Assembly: GCF_029143285.1 (NCBI RefSeq)
Contig: NZ_JAPDSH010000008.1
Span: 1 to 64,000, forward strand
Reading direction: 5' to 3'
DNA length: 64,000 nucleotides
DNA from: Vagococcus proximus
Lineage (GTDB): Bacteria > Bacillota > Bacilli > Lactobacillales > Vagococcaceae
A program made the position numbers and the translations under genes. Every line of letters starts with the position of its first letter. The stretch's first letter is position 1. Of the stretch, positions 56,923 through 64,000 are shown one piece after another. The notes under the pieces are model-generated. The model did no database searches. It saw only the letters and a list, made by a program, of their open reading frames with translations, and was not told the origin of the DNA.

Positions 56923-59900
56923 CTGCCAATTGTTAGGATTTCACGAATATCGGTTTCCGTTAATTTTCCTAATTGTTCTTCTGTTGTAGCTGACATTAGT
57001 TTGTCAAATAAGGCACGCTTATCATTTTGAAGTTTATGCATCTTCTCTTCGATGGTTCCTTCCGCAATCAAGCGCCATACTTCAACTACTTTTTTCTGAC
57101 CCATACGGTGTGCACGTCCTGCTGCTTGTTCTTCCACTGCAGGGTTCCACCATAAATCATATAAAATAACAGTATCTGCTCCAGTTAAGTTTAGCCCCGT
57201 ACCACCCGCTTTTAACGAAATTAGAAAGACGTCTTTCTCTCCACCATTAAAAGCATCAACCATCTCCATACGTTGTTTGGGTTTGGTGCTTCCTCTTAAA
57301 TAAAAACTGTCAATGCCCAATGCATCTAATTCTTCCTCAATTAAACTCAACATCCCTGTAAATTGAGAGAATAATAAAATACGACGACCATTTGCTTTAG
57401 CTGACACAATTAAATCTTTCACTTGCTCTAATTTACCAGAACCACCCTCATAATCTTCTAAGAATAAACGAGGATCGCAACAAATCTGACGTAAACGAGT
57501 TAGCCCAGACAAGATAGTGAGATGATTCTTTTTAAAATCTGCTGAACTCATCGATTGCACGGACTCTTGCATCTGACGTAAGTACGCCAGATACGTTGTT
57601 TTTTGTTCCGTTGTTAAATTACTATATAAATTAGACTCAATTTTTTCTGGCAAATCGCTTAGCACTTGTGATTTCTCACGTCTTAAAATAAACGGTTGAA
57701 TCATTTGCGCAATCTCATCAACTGACAACTTATTAAATTTAGCTTTTGCTGGGAAAAAACCTGGCATCACAATATGGAATAAGGCCCATAATTCTTCTAA
57801 ATTATTTTCAATTGGTGTCCCACTTAATGCAAAACGTTGAACTGTTTTTAACTTTTTCATCGCTTGGAATGTTTTTGTTCCCGAATTTTTTAACATCTGA
57901 GCCTCATCAAGAATCAAGGCATTAATCGCTATTTTTTCATAATGCTCAGCATCTTGACGTAATGTAGCATACGATGTAATTAAAATATCGTAGTCTTTTG
58001 CCCGTTCTAAAATAAACTGACGTTCATCTTGTGTCCCATTCACAATGACAACAGATAAACTAGGTGCAAATTTTTCACACTCTACCTTCCAGTTGTAAAT
58101 TAAGCTTGCAGGCGCCACAACCACAGAAGGACCCTCATGCGACTTTTCTTTTTCAGATAATAGGTAAGCAATGGTCTGAACCGTTTTACCTAGCCCCATA
58201 TCGTCTGCCAAAATACCACCAAATTGATAACGGCTAAGCATCTTAAGCCAACGGTACCCTGTTAACTGATAATCGCGTAATGTAGCTTGAAGCCCCTCTG
58301 GCACCTCATCTGTCAGTGAATCTAATTGTGTCAAATTTTTAACCATCTCTTCAAAACCAGTACTGTAACTCACGTCAGAAACCGTAGATAGGGCAGACTC
58401 AATTTGTAGCCCTTTGTATTTTGGAACTAAAACTTGTCCCTCTTTAAAGGTCATCACATGACGTAACTGTTTCAACGCCTCACTTGTTTGATAGAACCCC
58501 TCTGATTCTAATGACAATAACTGACCATTTGGAAATTGATGGAATGGTTTCTTCTCAACAAGACTGACTAGTAAATCTGCAACATCCTCATCTGCAATGG
58601 ACGAGATATCAAAATCGACATCAAACCATGAGCCTTCTTCTTTTACTGTCACTTTCGGCTGATGCTGTGCTGCTTCTAAATATAAACTGCTAACCTCGTC
58701 GCTCAATTCCACTGCTGCAACTTCACGTAACAATGGCAATTCTCTTGTAAAGAATTGATAAAGTGCTTCAGATTCTGGTAATGACTTACTAAATTGCTCA
58801 CCACGATTTAAATAATTAAAATGCTCAAGAACTGCTAAAACTTGTTGTTCTTGTTGTTGATTTCTGACAATAGTTTGAACCGTATCATTTCCTTTAACTT
58901 CTCCTGAACCATAAAATAATGTTTCGCCATATTGAAACACTGGCAATACTTTAAGTGTCTTTCCTTCTAAAGTAAATTCTAATTTAGGTTCTAGTGGTAA
59001 TCTAACTAGTTCACTCTCAACTGATTTAGCCACTTGAATATCACTAATTAAACTTAATTGAGGAATAACGTAGGTAAATAAATCAGAAATTTCAGATGCT
59101 CCATAAAATACTTCTGGTTTCTCTGCGCGCTTCAACAATTGAGTCATAGTCTGGTAAACTTCCTGTTGTGCAAACGTCAGCTCATATAATTTACCAGCAA
59201 CAAGTAACCAATTATACTTTTCCCAAAAATGATGCCCCTCTGTATCTAAAAGCATCGTATAGCCTTCTCCATCAGGTATCACTTGAACTTTTAATGGAGG
59301 TTTCTCTTTCATTAAAGACAATGTTGGATAAAGTTTCTTAGCCACCATAAATGCCAAACGCTCATGATAGCGCGGTTGCTCCATTAAGTCTCTTAATTTC
59401 TGAGGTGTTAGCATTAAATAACGCTTTTTCAAACTACCTTTCACTGGAACCCCTTGCCCCGCTACTAATAAACTACCTTGATAAATCTGAACCAATTCAT
59501 CTAATACATTTAAATCACTCTCACAGAAATTAGAACGTAAAAGTGAGGCTGTATACTTTTCATTAATCTCATATAACTCTTGTTTGTAAAAAGCGGTTAG
59601 AAAGTCTCCAACATTTTTAACGACATAAGCCCTACCACCATCTAAAGCAATTTTTAAGGTCATTGCCCAAATAGCTCTTTCAGGATGATACGTTGATACA
59701 TCAACACTTTCAACAACAAATGTCATAGTAAGCGGTGTGACATCCTCAAAAAAATGACGTGTCGCTTGCTCTTGAAGCTTAGAAAAACTATCCGTAAATA
59801 ATGTTGATAAGGTCGGTGTTTTATATGTGTTTTTTAAACTAGGATTTTGTTTTAGTACGCGATTAAGAGACTGATCTCTCAACGTCAACTCTACAGCCAC

Positions 59901-60116
59901 TGTATGTTTACAATACTTATTCTTTTGCCAAAATGAACAATTACAAACATCTTCTTCTTTAGGTGTGCCATCTAAGACTACTTTATAAAGTTGAGAACCC
60001 AATACATCCGCATGCCAAACTTGCTGCGTTAAATCTTGAGTAATATTCGTAACACGCCCCTCATCAGCGTACGCGCGGCCAAGTTTGACAATTTTTTCTG
60101 GAATGCTCCATTTCAT
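56910..60116 (-). CDS. SNF2-family helicase with SWIM zinc finger
   Basis: 1068 aa. The SWIM motif CxC-x8-CxH is at Cys58, Cys60, Cys69, His71. A long middle region of uncertain fold follows. Then comes the SNF2 ATPase with DDMGLGKTVQT (near 642), DEAQMLKNS (DEAQ box), and the helicase C-terminal domain with LISLKAGGTGLNLTGAD and QAAGRAHRMGQ. Such proteins act on DNA or on protein-DNA complexes (RapA-like); the function here is unknown. GGAG lies before the ATG. Confidence 0.9.
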   Translation of the reverse strand: MKWSIPEKIVKLGRAYADEGRVTNITQDLTQQVWHADVLGSQLYKVVLDGTPKEEDVCNCSFWQKNKYCKHTVAVELTLRDQSLNRVLKQNPSLKNTYKTPTLSTLFTDSFSKLQEQATRHFFEDVTPLTMTFVVESVDVSTYHPERAIWAMTLKIALDGGRAYVVKNVGDFLTAFYKQELYEINEKYTASLLRSNFCESDLNVLDELVQIYQGSLLVAGQGVPVKGSLKKRYLMLTPQKLRDLMEQPRYHERLAFMVAKKLYPTLSLMKEKPPLKVQVIPDGEGYTMLLDTEGHHFWEKYNWLLVAGKLYELTFAQQEVYQTMTQLLKRAEKPEVFYGASEISDLFTYVIPQLSLISDIQVAKSVESELVRLPLEPKLEFTLEGKTLKVLPVFQYGETLFYGSGEVKGNDTVQTIVRNQQQEQQVLAVLEHFNYLNRGEQFSKSLPESEALYQFFTRELPLLREVAAVELSDEVSSLYLEAAQHQPKVTVKEEGSWFDVDFDISSIADEDVADLLVSLVEKKPFHQFPNGQLLSLESEGFYQTSEALKQLRHVMTFKEGQVLVPKYKGLQIESALSTVSDVSYSTGFEEMVKNLTQLDSLTDEVPEGLQATLRDYQLTGYRWLKMLSRYQFGGILADDMGLGKTVQTIAYLLSEKEKSHEGPSVVVAPASLIYNWKVECEKFAPSLSVVIVNGTQDERQFILERAKDYDILITSYATLRQDAEHYEKIAINALILDEAQMLKNSGTKTFQAMKKLKTVQRFALSGTPIENNLEELWALFHIVMPGFFPAKAKFNKLSVDEIAQMIQPFILRREKSQVLSDLPEKIESNLYSNLTTEQKTTYLAYLRQMQESVQSMSSADFKKNHLTILSGLTRLRQICCDPRLFLEDYEGGSGKLEQVKDLIVSAKANGRRILLFSQFTGMLSLIEEELDALGIDSFYLRGSTKPKQRMEMVDAFNGGEKDVFLISLKAGGTGLNLTGADTVILYDLWWNPAVEEQAAGRAHRMGQKKVVEVWRLIAEGTIEEKMHKLQNDKRALFDKLMSATTEEQLGKLTETDIREILTIGSETV

Positions 60117-60213
60117 GATGCGGTCTCTCCTTTTTCAGTTCGATTTTACTGCTTCCCACCATTATAACAAATTTATAGACGTTATTTAAGTTTATTACAC
60201 TTCAATCCAAAAT

Positions 60214-60247
60214 AAAAAGAGCTAACTTGTCTAAGTTAGCTCTTTTT
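60214..60247 (-). terminator. Terminator overlapping the plsC stop
   Basis: A 15-bp perfect stem (AAAAAGAGCTAACTT and its complement) with loop GTCT; the last plsC codons lie in one arm. A short T-rich stretch follows. Confidence 0.88.
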
Positions 60248-60865
60248 GTTTTTTGGAATGTAAACAAAATCTGGATTAACTTCCTTATCTAATTTCTCAA
60301 AAGCAGTCATCATGCGATGCTCAACTTCTTGAATACCTTCTTGATTCATTTTAGGAATATCTGTAATATAAATTGGATCACCAAAACGAACGGTTACCTT
60401 TTTACGTTTAAACAGACCACCTAATGTTACAGGCCCTTGGTACACGGCTGGCACAATCGGCACTTTTGCCATCTTAGCAATTAAAGCTGCACCACCTTTT
60501 AATTCATCAGAATGACGCGTTCCGCTTGGAAACATAATCAAACTTAAATCAGAATTTTTTAGTGACTTCACAGGTGTTTTAATCACACTCGGTCCAGGAT
60601 TATCGCGTTTTACTGGAAAAGCATGAGCTTTTGTTAAAATAAATCGAAGAATAGGATTTTTGAATAACTCTTCTTTTGCCATAAAACTAAATTCTTTAGG
60701 TGATGCTGCTAACGCTAAATAAATCGGGTCCCACCACGTTCTATGTGGTGCTACTAAAATATAATTGGTATCTTTAGGTAACTTGTCACGTTGCTCATAA
60801 CTTGCACGCCCATTAATAATAAACACAATTACACGTGCAACTTGTCTGATAAATCGAAAGAACAT
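60236..60865 (-). CDS. plsC: 1-acyl-sn-glycerol-3-phosphate acyltransferase (PlsC)
   Basis: 209 aa from the ATG at 60865 (GAGG eight bases upstream); an ATG seven codons earlier has a poorly spaced site. Motif I HRTWWD (about 42-47), motif III FPSGTR (about 112-117) and PIVPAVYQG define the PlsC family. It makes phosphatidic acid at the membrane. A short hydrophobic stretch at the N-terminus can bind the membrane. Confidence 0.92.
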   Translation of the reverse strand: MFFRFIRQVARVIVFIINGRASYEQRDKLPKDTNYILVAPHRTWWDPIYLALAASPKEFSFMAKEELFKNPILRFILTKAHAFPVKRDNPGPSVIKTPVKSLKNSDLSLIMFPSGTRHSDELKGGAALIAKMAKVPIVPAVYQGPVTLGGLFKRKKVTVRFGDPIYITDIPKMNQEGIQEVEHRMMTAFEKLDKEVNPDFVYIPKNKKS

Positions 60866-60952
60866 TTTTTTCGCCTCACTTTTCATTTTCCCTCATAGTA
60901 TGCCGAATATTTAGCTATCTTGCAAGTTTTTTCTTTTTTTCATGCTGCATGC

Positions 60953-60958
60953 TATAAT
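60953..60958 (+). promoter_or_regulatory. Extended -10 promoter of the methyltransferase/GIY-YIG genes
   Basis: TGCTATAAT with only a poor -35 at 17 bp. About 28 bases separate it from GGAG and the ATG. Confidence 0.55.
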
Positions 60959-60991
60959 GTTTAAGATTATAACACAAAGGAGTCTCACACC

Positions 60992-61738
60992 ATGACTGAC
61001 TTATTACAACCCAACGAGCGCATTGATCAACTCTATGCGAACGATATTCAAATTATCCAAAGCCATGACGTTTTTTCTTTTTCAATAGATGCTGTCTTAC
61101 TAGCTAATTTCGCTAGCATTCCAAAACGTGGAACCATTATAGATCTATGTGCCGGAAATGGAGCCGTCGGGCTTTTCTTAAGTGCCCGAACACAAGCTTC
61201 TATTACTGGAATCGAACTGCAAGAGCGTTTGGCCGATATGGGGCGTCGTAGTATTCAACTTAATAAACTTGAGGACCAGATGCAATTATTAACACTAGAC
61301 CTGAATGATGTCACGACGGCTATCAAAAAAGATTCAGTCGATTTCATCGTCTGCAATCCTCCCTACTTTAAAGAACTGCCGACGAATAAAACGAATCCTA
61401 ATCCTTATTTGGCAGCAGCTAGACATGAAATTCATGCCACATTAGATGATGTGATTAAACAATCTGCCGGACTTTTAAAATTTAACGGTAAACTGGCAAT
61501 GGTTCATAGACCTGAACGCTTTTTAGATATTGTTGAGACGATGAAAAAATACAATATCATGCCTAAACGTGTTCAATTCGTTTACCCAAAACCTGGAAAA
61601 GAAGCGAATGTCGTTTTAGTTGAAGGAATTAGACAAGGTAAACCTAATGGCTTAAAAATATTACCGCCACTAACCATCTATGACGAAGAAGGCAACTACC
61701 TACCAGAAGCGAAAGGAATGTTATACGGGAATGACTGA
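60992..61738 (+). CDS. tRNA1(Val)-adenine N6-methyltransferase-like protein (YabB)
   Basis: 248 aa. SAM-binding motif IIDLCAGNGAVGLFL (about 49-63) and catalytic NPPY in IVCNPPYFKEL (about 122-132). The YabB/TrmN6 family methylates N6-adenine of tRNA or RNA. GGAG lies nine bases before the ATG. It overlaps the GIY-YIG gene by eight bases, as in B. subtilis yabB-yazA. Confidence 0.92.
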   Translation: MTDLLQPNERIDQLYANDIQIIQSHDVFSFSIDAVLLANFASIPKRGTIIDLCAGNGAVGLFLSARTQASITGIELQERLADMGRRSIQLNKLEDQMQLLTLDLNDVTTAIKKDSVDFIVCNPPYFKELPTNKTNPNPYLAAARHEIHATLDDVIKQSAGLLKFNGKLAMVHRPERFLDIVETMKKYNIMPKRVQFVYPKPGKEANVVLVEGIRQGKPNGLKILPPLTIYDEEGNYLPEAKGMLYGND

Positions 61739-61997
61739 AGCTAAAAAACATTATTTCTATGTTCTTCACTGCGCAGATGATACCTTTTACGGTGGCTATA
61801 CCACTGACCCTGAACGACGACTGAAAGAACACAATGATGGTGTGGGTGCTAAATATACCCGCATCAAACGACGCCATCCTATGCGTATGATTTACACGGA
61901 AGCCTTTGAAACAAGAAGCGAAGCCACTCGGGCAGAGTACGCCTTTAAACAATTGGCTCGCCATGAAAAAGAGAAATTTTTAAAAAAATACCTCTAG
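61731..61997 (+). CDS. GIY-YIG domain protein (YazA type)
   Basis: 88 aa starting in the last codons of the methyltransferase gene. The GIY-YIG-like fold reads YFYVLHCADDTFYGGYTTDPERRLKEHN (residues about 7-35) and GAKYTR. Single-domain members resemble nuclease subunits, but their role is unknown. Confidence 0.92.
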   Translation: MTEAKKHYFYVLHCADDTFYGGYTTDPERRLKEHNDGVGAKYTRIKRRHPMRMIYTEAFETRSEATRAEYAFKQLARHEKEKFLKKYL

Positions 61998-62000
61998 CAA

Positions 62001-62037
62001 AAAAAGACTACTAAGCCAATGGCATGGTAGTCTTTTT
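62001..62037. terminator. Bidirectional terminator between yazA and yitT-type genes
   Basis: AAAAAGACTAC and GTAGTCTTTTT make an 11-bp stem with a GCC/GGC-capped loop. T-runs on both strands serve both convergent genes. Confidence 0.85.
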
Positions 62038-62045
62038 ATTATCTA

Positions 62046-62924
62046 TTAGTCCATTCCTGGATCATAAAAGTTACCAAGAATTTTAACATTATCGGCAATA
62101 CTCACAAAGGCAGCTGGGTCTGCAGCTTCCATCGCTTCCTCTAATGTATGCATTTCGTAACGCGTAATGACAGTGAAGAGAATTGTTTTTTTATCATGTT
62201 TAAACGCACCCTCAGCATCATGGATAATCGTGATCCCACGACGTAAACGGTCTTGAACTTCATCAATTACCAGGTCTGGTTTATTCGTAATAATCATGAC
62301 TTGCATTTTTTGTTGCTTTGTAAAGACAATATCTGTCACTTTCCCAGTTACAAATATCGAAAGTAAACTGTAGAACGCATATTTCCAACCAAATAAATAG
62401 CCTGCCGTAAAAGCAATCATCCCATTTAGGATGGTATTAATGGCGCCAACATTCCGACCAGTTGCTTGGCGGATACTAATACTAATAATATCCAGTCCAC
62501 CTGAGGAAATTCCATTTTTAAGAGCAAATCCAATGGCAAATCCATTAATTGCTCCACCAAAGATGGCACAAATAATAGGGTCTGTTGTAAGAGTCGTCAC
62601 TGGCACTAGCTGAATCGCGATTGTTGCTAAAGATACGCTGATGAAAGTAAAAATAGTAAACTTCTTGTTAATCTTTCGCCACGCTAAAATAAATAGCGGG
62701 ATGTTTAGTGAATAGTAAATAAGTGAAACCGGTGGTTTAAATCCTAATGATTTTTCCAATACGGTTGTTAAAATTTGGGCTATACCCGTTACCCCACTTG
62801 CATAGATGTTTCCCGGTTGCCAGAAAAGATTCAAAGCGATGGCTGCTAAGATAGCATAGATAATCGCGACGGACCCTTTCGTCGTGTACTCATAATTTGA
62901 TAACTTCTTCTGGAATTCTTTCAT
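62046..62924 (-). CDS. YitT family membrane protein (DUF161-DUF2179)
   Basis: 292 aa. Five to six membrane helices (about 17-200) with NLFWQPGNIYASGVTGIAQI and GISSGGLDIISI motifs of the DUF161 part. A cytoplasmic C-terminal DUF2179 domain (about 205-290) follows, with RLRRGITIIHDAEGAFKHD. Transport role is suspected but unproven. Confidence 0.9.
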   Translation of the reverse strand: MKEFQKKLSNYEYTTKGSVAIIYAILAAIALNLFWQPGNIYASGVTGIAQILTTVLEKSLGFKPPVSLIYYSLNIPLFILAWRKINKKFTIFTFISVSLATIAIQLVPVTTLTTDPIICAIFGGAINGFAIGFALKNGISSGGLDIISISIRQATGRNVGAINTILNGMIAFTAGYLFGWKYAFYSLLSIFVTGKVTDIVFTKQQKMQVMIITNKPDLVIDEVQDRLRRGITIIHDAEGAFKHDKKTILFTVITRYEMHTLEEAMEAADPAAFVSIADNVKILGNFYDPGMD

Positions 62925-62992
62925 CGTCTAATGATTCTCTCCTCAGTCAATTTAATTACCACTATTATACGACTATACCAAATACAAAGAAA

Positions 62993-63014
62993 GGGTAAAG
63001 CCTAAGCTTTACCC
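62993..63014 (-). terminator. Terminator of aspS
   Basis: GGGTAAAGC and GCTTTACCC arms, a four-base loop, then TTTCTTT on the minus strand. Confidence 0.85.
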
Positions 63015-63074
63015 GATTTTAATCTATTCTTTTAGATTCTCATTCTGTTTTCTGAAACTTCTCATATAACAGGT

Positions 63075-64000
63075 TTATTTTTCACTACTATCCACTAATA
63101 AGCTCAAGTCTGCTAATTGTTGATCTGATACTTGACCTGGCGCTTCATTCATCGGATCAATCGCTTTACTATTTTTAGGGAAAGCAATCACTTCACGAAT
63201 ATTATCTTTACCAGCAAGTAACATCGCAAGACGGTCTAACCCTAATGCAATACCGCCATGTGGTGGGAACCCGTAATCTAACGCCTCTAATAAGAAACCA
63301 AATTGTTCTTCTGCAGATTCTTTCGTGAATCCTAATACTTCAAACATTTTTTCTTGAACTTCACGAGTATGAATACGCGTTGAACCGCCACCTAATTCAT
63401 AACCATTTAAAACAATATCATACGCTTCAGCGTAAACTTTTGAAGGATCTGAATCTAATAACGGCAAGTCGCTTGCTTTTGGCATTGTGAATGGATGATG
63501 TGCTGATGTATAACGTTCCGCTTCTTCATCGTACTCAAGTAATGGCCAATCTACTACCCATAGGAAATTGAATTTAGACTCGTCAATTAAGCCTAACTCT
63601 TTACCTAATTTATTACGAAGAGCGCCTAAAGCAGCCGCTACAACTTCTGGTTTATCTGCAGCAAACATAATTAAATCGCCTGCTTCAGCTTTTGTTGCAC
63701 TAATTAATGCGTCTTCATGACCTACCATAAATTTAGCGATTGGTCCTTTTAGACCTTCCTCATCAACTTTTAACCAAGCTAATCCTTTAGCACCGTATTG
63801 ACCAACGAATTCTCCTAATTTATCCATGTCTTTACGTGAATAATTATCAGCAGCACCTTTAGCCACGATTGCTTTGACTTGTCCTTCATTTTCTAAAGCC
63901 ATTTGGAATACTTTAAATTCAACAGGTTTTACTGTTTCACTTAAATCAATTAATTCCATTTCAAAACGTGTATCGGGTTTGTCGTTACCATAACGTGCCA
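63075..64000 (-). CDS. aspS: Aspartyl-tRNA synthetase, 3' part (runs off the window)
   Basis: The last 308 residues are visible; the frame is open through position 64000 ([15 protein letters not shown] precedes the first in-frame ATG at 63959), so the N-terminal anticodon-binding part lies outside. The bacterial insert domain and class II motif 3 [15 protein letters not shown] are present, as is the [11 protein letters not shown] end typical of bacterial AspRS. It charges tRNA-Asp. The terminator follows about 60 bases on. Confidence 0.96.
   Translation of the reverse strand, partial: ARYGNDKPDTRFEMELIDLSETVKPVEFKVFQMALENEGQVKAIVAKGAADNYSRKDMDKLGEFVGQYGAKGLAWLKVDEEGLKGPIAKFMVGHEDALISATKAEAGDLIMFAADKPEVVAAALGALRNKLGKELGLIDESKFNFLWVVDWPLLEYDEEAERYTSAHHPFTMPKASDLPLLDSDPSKVYAEAYDIVLNGYELGGGSTRIHTREVQEKMFEVLGFTKESAEEQFGFLLEALDYGFPPHGGIALGLDRLAMLLAGKDNIREVIAFPKNSKAIDPMNEAPGQVSDQQLADLSLLVDSSEK

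Noticed and set aside
61644-61964. Minus-strand ORF opposite the GIY-YIG gene
   Set aside because: Antisense shadow of two well-supported plus-strand genes, with no ribosome site.

Overview
The window is AT-rich chromosomal DNA from a low-GC Gram-positive coccus-type lactic acid bacterium. Several things point to Lactobacillales close to Enterococcaceae (a Vagococcus-like genome fits best, but genus is an inference): strong GGAGG ribosome binding sites with frequent GTG/TTG starts, a class A sortase, an Asp23 protein, a PASTA kinase, and Bacillus-type gene order around radA-gltX-cysS-sigH. I see no rRNA, tRNA, CRISPR array, prophage or complete insertion sequence. Almost all genes lie on the minus strand and are housekeeping; they are dense, with short gaps and many clear intrinsic terminators.

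Layout from left to right. 0.1-3 kb: a membrane-bound AraC-type regulator and a DUF624 protein behind a promoter embedded in a 36-bp perfect palindrome. 3-6 kb: fumarase and aspartate ammonia-lyase (aspartate to fumarate to malate). 6-12 kb: a complete oligopeptide ABC transporter, oppDFBCA, with a good promoter. 12-18 kb: acyl carrier protein, plsX, recG, fatty acid kinase fakA and an Asp23 protein, i.e. lipid precursor genes plus recombination. rpmB is on the opposite strand. 18-30 kb: thiN-rpe-rsgA, then prkC-stp-rsmB-fmt-def-priA, then rpoZ-gmk and a YicC protein, the order seen in many Firmicutes. 30-41 kb: a GNAT-like/patatin fusion, acpS, the RNA helicase cshA, murF-ddl, sortase A, two uncharacterised proteins, Veg and a SigH-type sigma factor. 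41-50 kb: the radA-yacL-ispF-gltX-[Cys T-box]-cysS-mrnC-rlmB-yacP block. 50-53 kb: VanZ/RDD protein and dUTPase, then a rhodanese-CstR sulfur-stress pair with its operator, and an M42 aminopeptidase. 53.1-53.4 kb: a gene-free stretch holding two tandem small-RNA-like units. 53-64 kb: ABC exporter, amino acid permease with a 20-codon leader ORF, SNF2/SWIM helicase, PlsC, a tRNA/rRNA-type methyltransferase with a GIY-YIG protein, YitT, and the 3' part of aspS running off the window.

The strongest candidates for something undescribed are the twin small RNAs at about 53130-53407. Both expose an identical CCTCCAA loop (anti-Shine-Dalgarno), share an 18-nt unpaired C-rich box, and end in terminators. 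Next come the 20-aa leader ORF before the permease (56739-56801), the operator-in-promoter palindromes at 3038-3073 and 51914-51947, and the GNAT-like/patatin fusion protein at 30833-32608. All coordinates and starts come from reading the sequence; no database search was possible.
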